64,000 nt of DNA, taken from positions 42,884-106,883 of the forward strand of contig NZ_CAKROJ010000003.1 in NCBI RefSeq assembly GCF_934372025.1. The letters are read 5' to 3'. Below the pieces are notes generated by a model that searched no databases, was not told the origin of the DNA, and was given only the letters and a program-made list of their open reading frames with translations. The DNA is from an uncultured Blautia sp. (GTDB taxonomy: Bacteria; Bacillota; Clostridia; Lachnospirales; Lachnospiraceae). Positions 52,955 through 62,643 of this stretch are shown here, piece after piece. Numbering within the stretch: position 1 is the first letter of the stretch; each line of letters begins with the position of its first letter. The translations under genes were made by a program, and so were the position numbers.

Positions 52955-54316
52955 TTATCTTTCGCTGAGAGGAAGATATTCTGCCTCAGGCAGAACATTC
53001 TTATAAGCCGGACGAATGATCTTGTCAGTATTGATCAGCTCTTCCATACGGTGTGCACTCCATCCAACGATACGTGCAACTGCAAACATCGGTGTATAGA
53101 GTTCAAGCGGAAGATCCAGCATGCTGTAAACAAATCCACTGTAAAAGTCAACATTGGCACTGACACCTTTGTAAATACGGCGTTCTTCGGCAATAACCTG
53201 AGGAGCCATCCATTCAACCATAGAATAAAGACGATAATCTTTCATACGTCCTTTTTCTTTTGCAAGACTCTCAACAAATCCTTTAAGAACCTCCGCTCTC
53301 GGATCCGATACAGAATAAATTGCATGTCCCATACCATAAATAAGGCCTCTTCTGTCAAAGGCTTCTTTATGAAGGAGTTTTTTAAGATACGAGCGTACTT
53401 CATCCTGATCTTCCCAGTCATGAACCTCTTTCTTCATATCCTGGAACATCTGGATAACTTTGATGTTTGCACCACCATGCTTCGGTCCCTTCAGAGAACC
53501 AAGTGCTGCGGCAATTGCAGAATATGTATCTGTTCCTGAAGAAGAGACAACATGTGTAGTAAATGTCGAGTTGTTACCACCGCCGTGTTCCATATGAAGA
53601 ATCAGTGCAAGGTCAAGGATTTTTGCTTCCAGATCTGTATATTTCTTGTCCGGTCTCAATACACGAAGAATGTTTTCTGCTGTAGAAAGCTCTTTCTTCG
53701 GATTATGGATATAAAGGCTCTTTCCTTTTACATAATGATTATACGCCTGATAACCATATACGGACAGAAGCGGAAATACACTGATCAGATTCAGGCATTG
53801 TCTCAGCACGTTTGGAAGTGAGATATCATCCGGATTGTTATCATATGAATATAAAGTAAGCACACTTCTGGAAAGAGCATTCATAATGTCGCGTCCCGGT
53901 GCTTTCATAATGACATCTCTCACAAAATTTCGCGGTAATGACCGCTGCTCTGCCAGCAAGGTCTTGAAATTGGCAAGTTCTTCTGCATTTGGGAGTTTGC
54001 CGAACAAAAGAAGGTAGGTCGTCTCTTCGAATCCAAAACGGTTATCATTCACAAAACCCGCTGTCAGATCCTTGATATTATATCCCCTGTAGTAAAGACT
54101 TCCTGCACACGGTACTTCTTTGCCATCAACCACTTTGACTGCCTGTACGTTAGAAATCTGCGTAAGACCGGCAAGAACACCTTTACCATTAATATCTCTA
54201 AGACCTCTTTTTACATCGTACTTTCCATAAAGTGACACATCCATACTGGAATGCTCTACGCATTTTTGTGTCAGATTTTCAATTTCCGGTGTTACTTTTG
54301 TATTAAATCCTGCCAT
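52955..54316 (-). CDS. gltA: Citrate synthase
   Basis: This 453-residue enzyme condenses acetyl-CoA and oxaloacetate. I start it at ATG 54316 (MAGFNTKVTPE), eight bases after AAAGGAG, rather than 54340. Catalytic residues are visible: His in MEHGGGNNSTFT, His in YGMGHAIYSVSDPRA and Asp in ANVDFYSGFVY. It provides 2-oxoglutarate by way of citrate for glutamate synthesis; aconitase and isocitrate dehydrogenase are not here. It is monocistronic; a TATACT -10 lies about 75 bp upstream. Confidence 0.95.
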   Translation of the reverse strand: MAGFNTKVTPEIENLTQKCVEHSSMDVSLYGKYDVKRGLRDINGKGVLAGLTQISNVQAVKVVDGKEVPCAGSLYYRGYNIKDLTAGFVNDNRFGFEETTYLLLFGKLPNAEELANFKTLLAEQRSLPRNFVRDVIMKAPGRDIMNALSRSVLTLYSYDNNPDDISLPNVLRQCLNLISVFPLLSVYGYQAYNHYVKGKSLYIHNPKKELSTAENILRVLRPDKKYTDLEAKILDLALILHMEHGGGNNSTFTTHVVSSSGTDTYSAIAAALGSLKGPKHGGANIKVIQMFQDMKKEVHDWEDQDEVRSYLKKLLHKEAFDRRGLIYGMGHAIYSVSDPRAEVLKGFVESLAKEKGRMKDYRLYSMVEWMAPQVIAEERRIYKGVSANVDFYSGFVYSMLDLPLELYTPMFAVARIVGWSAHRMEELINTDKIIRPAYKNVLPEAEYLPLSER

Positions 54317-54426
54317 GCATGATTCTCCTTTCAATTTCAATTTGTTTTCTTTTTCCCGCAGGCCCTCCTCAATTCAAACACTTATCTATTGAGATTAGTA
54401 TAACATCTCTTATCAGTTGCGTCTAG

Positions 54427-55644
54427 TTATCTCTGACGATAAGTACTTAAGAATTCTTTGAGTTTTTCCATGGATTTATCAAGCTGTCTTATATTTGGAA
54501 GATATACAATTCTGAAATGATCCGGATTCATCCAGTTAAAACCTTTACCAGGAACAATCAGTACCTGTTTTTCATGCAGAAAATCAAGTGCAAACTGCTC
54601 ATCATCCATGATATTAAATTTCTCTGTATCAATTTTCGGGAAAATATAGAAGGCAGCATGTGGCTTTACTACAGAAATTCCCGGAATATCTTTCAATGCA
54701 TTATAAATACATTCTCTCTGTTCGTAAACTCTTCCGCCCGGTTTGATATATTCTGTAACACTCTGATACCCTCCAAGTGCTGTCTGCACGATAGACTGTG
54801 CCGGCACATTAGAACAGAGTCTCATAGAAGAGAGCATCTTAATTCCTTCAATATAACCTTTTGCTCTGTCCTTGGCTCCACTCAGGATCATCCAGCCAAT
54901 ACGGAATCCTGCGATCATATGTGATTTGGAAAGTCCGGAGAATGTAACACAGAATACATCCGGTGCCAGAGATGCAATTGACGTATGTTTGTAATCATCC
55001 ATGACCAGACGGTCATAAATCTCATCAGAAAAGATGATCAGTTCATTTTCCCTTGCGATCTGAACAATCTGCTCAAGTATTTCTTTCGGATACACAGCTC
55101 CTGTAGGGTTGTTCGGGTTGATGATAACAATTGCTTTTGTCCTGTCAGTGATTTTGCTGCGAATATCTTCAATATCCGGATACCAGTCTGACTGCTCGTC
55201 ACAGATATAGTGCACCACGTTACCGCCGGCAAGTGTTGCTGTTGCCGTCCACAGCGGATAATCCGGTGCCGGGATCAGGATCTCATCACCATTATCCAGA
55301 AGTGCCTGCATACAGAGATTGATCAGTTCACTTACGCCATTTCCTGTATAAATATCATTCATGGAAACATTCGGAATATTACGAAGCTGTGCATACTGCA
55401 TGATAGCCTTACGTGCGGAAAAAATTCCTTTTGAATCAGAATATCCCTGCGATGTACGAATATTACTGAGCATATCCAGAATTACTTCCTGAGGAGCTGA
55501 AAACCCAAACGGATACGGATTTCCGATATTAAGTTTCAGAATCTCCTTGCCTTCCTCTTCCATTCTGGCCGCCTCATCAACCACCGGTCCTCTCACATCA
55601 TACAGTACATTATCGAGCTTTGTTGATTTTTCAAATGTTCTCAT
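54427..55644 (-). CDS. Class I aminotransferase, AlaA-like
   Basis: This 405-residue PLP enzyme carries INPNNPTGAVYPKE, FSDEIYDRLVMDD and the PLP lysine in FSGLSKSHMIAGFRIGW. The start LDNVLYDVRGPVVDEAARMEEEG-like segment (quoted in part) matches AlaA, the glutamate-pyruvate aminotransferase of enterics and clostridia. Alanine formation from pyruvate and glutamate is the best guess. It diverges from gdhA, so a shared nitrogen-metabolism control region is likely. Confidence 0.9.
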   Translation of the reverse strand: MRTFEKSTKLDNVLYDVRGPVVDEAARMEEEGKEILKLNIGNPYPFGFSAPQEVILDMLSNIRTSQGYSDSKGIFSARKAIMQYAQLRNIPNVSMNDIYTGNGVSELINLCMQALLDNGDEILIPAPDYPLWTATATLAGGNVVHYICDEQSDWYPDIEDIRSKITDRTKAIVIINPNNPTGAVYPKEILEQIVQIARENELIIFSDEIYDRLVMDDYKHTSIASLAPDVFCVTFSGLSKSHMIAGFRIGWMILSGAKDRAKGYIEGIKMLSSMRLCSNVPAQSIVQTALGGYQSVTEYIKPGGRVYEQRECIYNALKDIPGISVVKPHAAFYIFPKIDTEKFNIMDDEQFALDFLHEKQVLIVPGKGFNWMNPDHFRIVYLPNIRQLDKSMEKLKEFLSTYRQR

Positions 55645-55844
55645 TTTTTCACTCCTCTCCGTGAATTTTTGTTACTGTTCACTCAATTACTCACCATCTG
55701 CAAAGATGGGAGTCATCTCATCTGATATAATCTCATATTCAGTCCAATTTCGCAAGGTAAAATTCTCCGTGTCTCATATCATCAAAGTTTATCAGCGTCT
55801 CCAAAAATAATTTTTTTAAAAAATTTTCATGATGCCCTTTTCAA

Positions 55845-55866
55845 CTTTACCACTTTCGTGTATAAT
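55845..55866 (+). promoter_or_regulatory. Promoter of gdhA
   Basis: TTCAAC/TTTCAA near 55839-55845 and TATAAT at 55861-55866 give a spacer of about 16 bp. The start codon is 66 bp downstream. AT-rich runs upstream (55807-55830) could be an UP element. Confidence 0.5.
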
Positions 55867-55868
55867 AG

Positions 55869-57266
<1,398 letters not shown>

Positions 57267-57298
57267 TTTCCTGAACACTACAGATATCATATATTAAT

Positions 57299-57338
57299 AA
57301 AAAAAGCGCTCCGGATACTGTCCGGAACGCTTTTTTAT
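57299..57338. terminator. Terminator between gdhA and nrdR
   Basis: AAAAAAGCGCTCCGGA pairs with TCCGGAACGCTTTTTT (one mismatch) around TACTG. Flanking A- and T-runs allow use by both converging genes. Confidence 0.88.
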
Positions 57339-57365
57339 GTAATAGGTCTGTAAACAAGCTTCTTT

Positions 57366-57818
57366 TTAAGGTTCCATAAATTTTTTTAGTTCATCCATAA
57401 ATGTACTCACATCTTTAAATTCCCGGTATACAGAAGCAAACCTGACATATGCTACGGCATCAAGATCTTTCAGATGTTCCATTACGATTTCACCAATACG
57501 CGTACTGGAGATTTCTTTATCTGCTGTATCAAAGATATCTCCCTCTATCGAATCCATCAACGCTTCTATCTTTTCGACCGGAATAGGCCTCTTATAACAT
57601 GCACGAAGAATTCCGTCCTGTATCTTGGAACGGTCATACTGTTCGCGTGTCTGATCCTTTTTAATGACGCTTAATGGAATTGTCTCAACTTTTTCGTATG
57701 TCGTAAATCTTTTTCCGCAGGATTCACACATTCGCCGTCTCCTGATAGAATTCGTATCTTCTACAGGTCTGGAATCTACAACCTTGCTGTTATCCTGATT
57801 ACAAAACGGACATCTCAC
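57366..57818 (-). CDS. nrdR: Transcriptional repressor NrdR
   Basis: This 150-residue repressor controls ribonucleotide reductase genes in response to ATP/dATP. The zinc ribbon is CPFCNQDNSKVVDSR with a later CESCGKRF, and an ATP-cone follows (VIKKDQTREQYDRSKIQDGI). Length is typical. It diverges from ylmC-sigG, an arrangement seen in clostridia. Confidence 0.97.
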   Translation of the reverse strand: MRCPFCNQDNSKVVDSRPVEDTNSIRRRRMCESCGKRFTTYEKVETIPLSVIKKDQTREQYDRSKIQDGILRACYKRPIPVEKIEALMDSIEGDIFDTADKEISSTRIGEIVMEHLKDLDAVAYVRFASVYREFKDVSTFMDELKKFMEP

Positions 57819-57852
57819 AGTATCTTCCTCTCTTTCCCCTTTTTTGTATACA

Positions 57853-57882
57853 ATTATACTTTATTTTTTCGAACAATGTCAA
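57853..57882 (-). promoter_or_regulatory. Promoter of nrdR
   Basis: On the minus strand TTGACA (57882-57877) and TATAAT (57858-57853) have an 18-bp spacer, 35 bp before the start. Confidence 0.75.
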
Positions 57883-57941
57883 GAAATGCCCTGTATATTT
57901 CAGATAAATTTTACATATATTCTCATAAAAACGGTAAATCT

Positions 57942-58205
57942 ATGAGACTATGTGAACTCAGACAAAAAGAAATCATTAATACCTGCACCTGCCGCAGTCT
58001 CGGCTGTCCGATAGACCTTGAATTTGATAAAGGAACCGGCAAAATCACTGCCCTTGTCGTACCAGGTCCGAGAAGATTCTGTTTTATGCCAGGCGGAGAA
58101 AGTGAATACATCATTCCATGGAACTGTATCTGCCAGATCGGTGAGGATATTATCCTGGTTGAAATCAAAGAAGAAAAATGTTTTCATAAAGACCACCTTT
58201 TCTGA
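57942..58205 (+). CDS. ylmC: YlmC/YmxH-type sporulation PRC-barrel protein
   Basis: This 87-residue protein starts at ATG 57942 (MRLCELRQKEIIN), the family start; the frame upstream to 57876 is not part of it. It has RSLGCPIDLEFD and the PRC-barrel strands (GKITALVVPG; IPWNCICQIGEDIILVE). YlmC/YmxH proteins are small, of unknown function, linked to sporulation genes. It precedes sigG by about 100 bp. The ribosome site is weak (ACGGT). Confidence 0.88.
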   Translation: MRLCELRQKEIINTCTCRSLGCPIDLEFDKGTGKITALVVPGPRRFCFMPGGESEYIIPWNCICQIGEDIILVEIKEEKCFHKDHLF

Positions 58206-58309
58206 CATTGTCAAGGAGTATTAATTATAATATTTTTTCTGAACAAGTATATTTCCTCTCCTCTCTGAGAATCATTTTTAGTACTAAATGAAATGAGGAG
58301 GATCTTTTG

Positions 58310-59089
58310 ATGGCACTTAATAAAGTAGAAATCTGTGGAGTAAATACATCCCGTCTTCCTGTTTTGAAACCGGAGGAGAAGAAAGAACTTTTTCAGAAAA
58401 TTAAAAAAGGAGATCTTTATGCACGTGAACAATATATTAAAGGAAATCTCCGGCTCGTATTAAGTGTCATCAAACGTTTTCAAAACAGTAATGAAAATGC
58501 TGATGACCTTTTTCAGATTGGCTGCATTGGGCTCATGAAAGCGGTCGACAACTTTGACGACACATTAAATGTCAAATTTTCGACATATGCAGTTCCCATG
58601 ATCATTGGCGAGATCCGGCGTTATCTTCGTGATTACAACAGCATACGTGTCAGCCGCTCTCTTCGGGACATCGCTTACAAAACCATTTATGCAAAAGAAA
58701 ATATGACAAAAAAGAATTTAAGGGAACCCACACTTACTGAAATTGCTGATGAGATCGGAATCGAAAAAGAAATGATCGTTTATGCCCTCGATGCAATCCA
58801 AAGTCCGGTCAGTCTGTTTGAACCGGTTTATTCCGAAGGCGGTGACACACTGTATGTTATGGATCAGATCAGTGATAAAAAGAACAAAGAGGAACACTGG
58901 CTGGAGAAAATTTCTCTCTGTGAAGCCATGCATCGTCTTGACAAAAGAGAACGCCACATAATTGAAATGCGTTTCTATGAAGGAAAAACACAAATGGAGG
59001 TTGCTGAAGAAATTGGAATTTCTCAGGCTCAGGTCAGCCGTCTGGAAAAAAATGCACTTAAAACCATGAAAAATTATCTGAGGGCCTGA
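58310..59089 (+). CDS. sigG: Sporulation sigma factor SigG
   Basis: This 259-residue sigma-70 protein directs late forespore transcription. The N-terminal NKVEICGVNTSRLPVL is the SigG mark (anti-sigma contact). Region 2 is ADDLFQIGCIGLMKAVDNFD with STYAVPMIIGEIRRYLRD; region 3 REPTLTEIADEIG; region 4 KTQMEVAEEIGISQAQVSRLEK. ATG 58310 has GAGGAGG nine bases upstream. Presence shows the organism can form endospores. The stop codon lies in the loop of a hairpin (59080-59098). Confidence 0.97.
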   Translation: MALNKVEICGVNTSRLPVLKPEEKKELFQKIKKGDLYAREQYIKGNLRLVLSVIKRFQNSNENADDLFQIGCIGLMKAVDNFDDTLNVKFSTYAVPMIIGEIRRYLRDYNSIRVSRSLRDIAYKTIYAKENMTKKNLREPTLTEIADEIGIEKEMIVYALDAIQSPVSLFEPVYSEGGDTLYVMDQISDKKNKEEHWLEKISLCEAMHRLDKRERHIIEMRFYEGKTQMEVAEEIGISQAQVSRLEKNALKTMKNYLRA

Positions 59090-59098
59090 AAGGCCCTC
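59080..59098. terminator. GC-rich hairpin over the sigG stop
   Basis: GAGGGCC (59080-59086) pairs with GGCCCTC (59092-59098) around the TGA stop. T-runs after it are short (CCTTAATT), so it may be a weak terminator between converging genes. Confidence 0.5.
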
Positions 59099-59099
59099 C

Positions 59100-60572
59100 T
59101 TAATTCAATGCTTTTTCCAATTCTTCGATTACAATTTTGAGTGCTTTGATGCGGGCATATTTCTTATCAACAGACTCCAGAATATGCCACGGTGCAAAGG
59201 TTGTGCTTGTCTTTTTCAGCATTTCATCGACTGCTTCTTCATACTGATCCCATTTTTCGCGATTTCTCCAGTCTTCGTCTGTGATTTTCCATCGTTTCTC
59301 CGGATTATTCTGACGGTCATTAAAACGTTCCAACTGTGTATCTTTATCGATCTGTACCCAGAATTTAATGATCACGGCACCCCAGTCATGAAGTTCTTTC
59401 TCAAATTCGTTCATCTCATTGTAGGCACGTTTCCAGTCATTTTCACTGCAGAAGCCTTCCAGTCGCTCGACCATAACACGCCCATACCAGGTACGGTCAA
59501 AAATTGCAATATGTCCATCTTTCGGAAGTCTTGTCCAGAATCTCCAAAGGTAATGACGGGCCTTTTCATGTGGTTCCGGACTTGCGATCGGATGTACTTC
59601 ATATCCGCGCGGATCCAATGCACCTGCAATTCGTTTGATATTTCCGCCCTTTCCGGCAGCATCCCATCCTTCATAGGTAATGATCACCGGCACACGTTTA
59701 CGATACAGACGATTATGCAGTTCACCAAGCTTTTCCTGCAGTTTCTTCAATTCCTTCTCATATTCTTCTTCCTCGATCGTTTTTCCTTCCAGTTCTACTT
59801 CTTTAAGCTTTGGCATCTTAACAAGAGGAAATACATTCTGAAGAAGCGGCACAGAATGTTTCTGGTTCTGCAATGCAACTTCAATACTGCTTACCAGTGT
59901 ATCCATCACCTGAACTTCTGCCCATTTTTTATCACTGGCATCAATAATATACCATGGAGAGGTAGACATATTTGTATCTTTCAGATAACGGTCAAACACA
60001 TCCTCGCATTTTTTGTAATGCTTGTTCTGCCATTTATCAAAACCGGTCACCCTCCATTTCGTGTCACCTTTGGAGAGAAGCTTCTTCATACGCTTTTCCT
60101 GTTCTTCTTTATCAATCTGCATAAAGAATTTCAGAACCAGATAACCATTATCTGTAAGCTGACGTTCGAAACGTTTAATGCTTTCGATACGTTTTTCATA
60201 ATCCTCGCCCTCAAGTTCTCCGTTCAATACTTCTTTTACGGTCTGCTCCATCCATCCCGAATCCAGAAAAGTGAATTTGCCTTCTTCCGGAATCTGCTTC
60301 ATATAACGATACAAAAATGGTTTCCGCATCTCTTCCTCTGTTGGCGCTGACATTGTCGCCACCTTAAAAAAGCGAGGATCAATGTTCTTGATCACTTTAC
60401 TGATCATGCTTCCCTTCCCTGCTGCGCTCCATCCCTCAAAAAGAACCAGAACCGGAAGTTTATGTTCTTTAATTTTCATCTGAAGATCATAAAGTCGATT
60501 TCTTGTTTTTTCAAGTTGTATCTTCATTTCATCCTTCTCCGGCATCTCACCCGCCATCCATGATTTCAACAT
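59100..60572 (-). CDS. Two-domain PPK2-family polyphosphate:AMP phosphotransferase
   Basis: This 490-residue protein holds two PPK2 kinase domains. The C-terminal one (about 280-490) is complete: Walker A EGWDAAGKGG, lid/Walker B FDRTWYGR. The N-terminal one has Walker A EGWSAAGKGS but FLDSGWMEQ in place of FDRxWYGR, so it probably lacks catalysis. Two-domain PPK2 enzymes (PAP) use polyphosphate to make ADP from AMP. The layout with a degenerate first domain is known for that group. It is monocistronic and converges on sigG. Confidence 0.9.
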   Translation of the reverse strand: MLKSWMAGEMPEKDEMKIQLEKTRNRLYDLQMKIKEHKLPVLVLFEGWSAAGKGSMISKVIKNIDPRFFKVATMSAPTEEEMRKPFLYRYMKQIPEEGKFTFLDSGWMEQTVKEVLNGELEGEDYEKRIESIKRFERQLTDNGYLVLKFFMQIDKEEQEKRMKKLLSKGDTKWRVTGFDKWQNKHYKKCEDVFDRYLKDTNMSTSPWYIIDASDKKWAEVQVMDTLVSSIEVALQNQKHSVPLLQNVFPLVKMPKLKEVELEGKTIEEEEYEKELKKLQEKLGELHNRLYRKRVPVIITYEGWDAAGKGGNIKRIAGALDPRGYEVHPIASPEPHEKARHYLWRFWTRLPKDGHIAIFDRTWYGRVMVERLEGFCSENDWKRAYNEMNEFEKELHDWGAVIIKFWVQIDKDTQLERFNDRQNNPEKRWKITDEDWRNREKWDQYEEAVDEMLKKTSTTFAPWHILESVDKKYARIKALKIVIEELEKALN

Positions 60573-60683
60573 ATAGATCCCCCATTTCCTTTTTGTTGAT
60601 AGTATACCACGTTCACTATATAATTACAGTCTTTTTTATAATTATCATCTAATTTTCTGCATGTTTTCTGTATTTTTATAATA

Positions 60684-60728
60684 AAATCAAAAACAGGATC
60701 ACCCTGTTCCAGATGATCCTGTCTTTTT
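60684..60728 (-). terminator. Terminator of the ABC exporter operon
   Basis: ACAGGATCA (60693-60701) pairs with TGATCCTGT (60714-60722); on the minus strand it is followed by TTTTTG. It lies about 30 bp past the stop at 60754. Confidence 0.75.
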
Positions 60729-60753
60729 TAATTGTTGCTGTTATTGCATTACT

Positions 60754-62643
60754 TTATGAAAGTTCCAGTTTACCGGTATATAACTGATAGTAGGTACCCT
60801 TCTGCCTGATCAGATCTTTATGGTCACCTCTCTCAATGATATTGCCGTGTTCCAGAACAATGATCGCATCACTGTTTCGAATTGTAGAAAGTCGATGTGC
60901 GATGACAAATACTGTACGCCCCTTCATCAGGTTATCCATACCCTTCTGCACTATACTTTCTGTACGTGTATCAATACTGGATGTTGCCTCATCAAGAATC
61001 AGCACCGGCGGATCCGCAACGGCAGCTCTTGCAATAGAGAGAAGCTGTCTCTGACCCTGTGACAGTTCCTCACCATCACCACTCAGCATCGTATCATATC
61101 CATTCGGAAGCATCTGGATAAACTGATCCGCATGCGCCAGTTTTGCAGCTGCATAGATTTCCTCATCTGTAGCGTCCAGCTTACCATAGCGGATATTATC
61201 ACGAATCGTTCCTGTAAACAGATGTGTGTCCTGAAGGACAATTCCTAAAGAATGTCTCAGATCGTCTTTTTTGATCTTGGTGATATTGATTCCATCATAA
61301 CGGATCTTTCCTTCCTGAATATCATAAAAACGATTGATCAGATTGGTGATCGTTGTTTTTCCGGCACCGGTAGAACCAACAAATGCAAGTTTCTGACCCG
61401 GTTTCGCATAAAGACTGATGTTATGAAGAATCGTCTTATTATCATTATATCCGAATGTCACATTTTCAAAGCGAACGTCACCCTTCAGTTCTGTGTAAGA
61501 TACCGAACCGTCTGCAGAATGCGGATGTTTCCATGCCCACATGCCGGTTCGCTCTTTACACTCCACAATATTTCCATCCTCATCTTTTCTGGCATTGACA
61601 AGCGTTACATAACCTTCGTCTTCTTCCGGTTTCTCATCGATCAGGTTAAAAATTCGTTCTGCACCTGCAAGAGCCATAACAATAGAGTTAAACTGCTGTG
61701 CCACCTGCATAAATGGCTGCGTAAAGCTCTTGGTAAACTGCAGATAAGAAGCCATAACACCTAGTGTAATTCCTCCGACTCCCGCTACAGAAAGAATACC
61801 TCCGAAAACTGCTGTCAGTACAAACTGCAGATTTCCGATATTTCCAATAACCGGTCCCATCATGTTACCATATTTATTAGCCTGCGATGCACTCTCAAAA
61901 AGCGCCTCATTCAGCTGGTCAAACTCTTCCTCTGATTTCTTTTCATGATTAAATACTTTGACAACTCGCTGTCCATTCATTCGTTCTTCCACAAATCCGG
62001 TCACATCTGCCAGTGACATCTGCTGGCGGACAAAATATTTACCACTCTTTGCTCCGATTCTGCCCGAAACAGACAACATCACAAAAATAACAAGAACAGC
62101 CAGTACAGTCAGTAATGGACTCAAAACCAACATGGAAATAAAAGTAACAACAATCGTAAACAGTGCCATCAGTGCCTGTGGAATCGCCTGGCTGATCATC
62201 TGTCTCAGAGTATCCGTATCATTCGTATAAAGACTCATAATGGATCCGTTCGTATTCTGATCAAAATATCGGATTGGCAATGTCTGCATATGTTCAAACA
62301 TATCATCACGGACTCTTTTAAGTACGCCCTGTCCAATGTATACCATCATTCTTGTATAGATAAAAGTAGCAGCCACTCCTGCCAGGAAAATACATCCCAG
62401 AACTGCCAGAGCCCTGTAAAGTTCTGCAAAATCCGGAGTTTTCTGTCCGATCAGCGGAAGAATAAAATCATCCAGAAGATATCTCAGTGAAAGAGACACC
62501 GCTGTCGTCGCTACTGCGCTGATCAGGATACAAAAGAATACAAGAACGAACTGAAGCTTATATTTTTCTGTCACATATTTCAGAAGACGTTTGGCAGTCT
62601 CCATATCTTTTTTGGTCATTTTCGGTTTTTTGTTCTTATTCAT
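60754..62643 (-). CDS. Heterodimeric ABC exporter, catalytic half
   Basis: This 629-residue half-transporter has six membrane helices (residues 1-340) and an ATPase with Walker A GSTGAGKTT, signature LSQGQRQLLSIAR and Walker B LILDEATSSID with the catalytic Glu. An insert between membrane and ATPase domains (about 355-395, ARKDEDGNIVECKERTG) is typical of the TM288/BmrD-type subunit. It overlaps its partner by 8 bp. Such pairs export lipids, peptides or drugs; substrate unknown. Confidence 0.93.
   Translation of the reverse strand: MNKNKKPKMTKKDMETAKRLLKYVTEKYKLQFVLVFFCILISAVATTAVSLSLRYLLDDFILPLIGQKTPDFAELYRALAVLGCIFLAGVAATFIYTRMMVYIGQGVLKRVRDDMFEHMQTLPIRYFDQNTNGSIMSLYTNDTDTLRQMISQAIPQALMALFTIVVTFISMLVLSPLLTVLAVLVIFVMLSVSGRIGAKSGKYFVRQQMSLADVTGFVEERMNGQRVVKVFNHEKKSEEEFDQLNEALFESASQANKYGNMMGPVIGNIGNLQFVLTAVFGGILSVAGVGGITLGVMASYLQFTKSFTQPFMQVAQQFNSIVMALAGAERIFNLIDEKPEEDEGYVTLVNARKDEDGNIVECKERTGMWAWKHPHSADGSVSYTELKGDVRFENVTFGYNDNKTILHNISLYAKPGQKLAFVGSTGAGKTTITNLINRFYDIQEGKIRYDGINITKIKKDDLRHSLGIVLQDTHLFTGTIRDNIRYGKLDATDEEIYAAAKLAHADQFIQMLPNGYDTMLSGDGEELSQGQRQLLSIARAAVADPPVLILDEATSSIDTRTESIVQKGMDNLMKGRTVFVIAHRLSTIRNSDAIIVLEHGNIIERGDHKDLIRQKGTYYQLYTGKLELS

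Noticed and set aside
59184..60350. 388-codon open frame opposite the PPK2 gene
   Set aside because: Phe/His/Ile-rich mirror frame without start signal.
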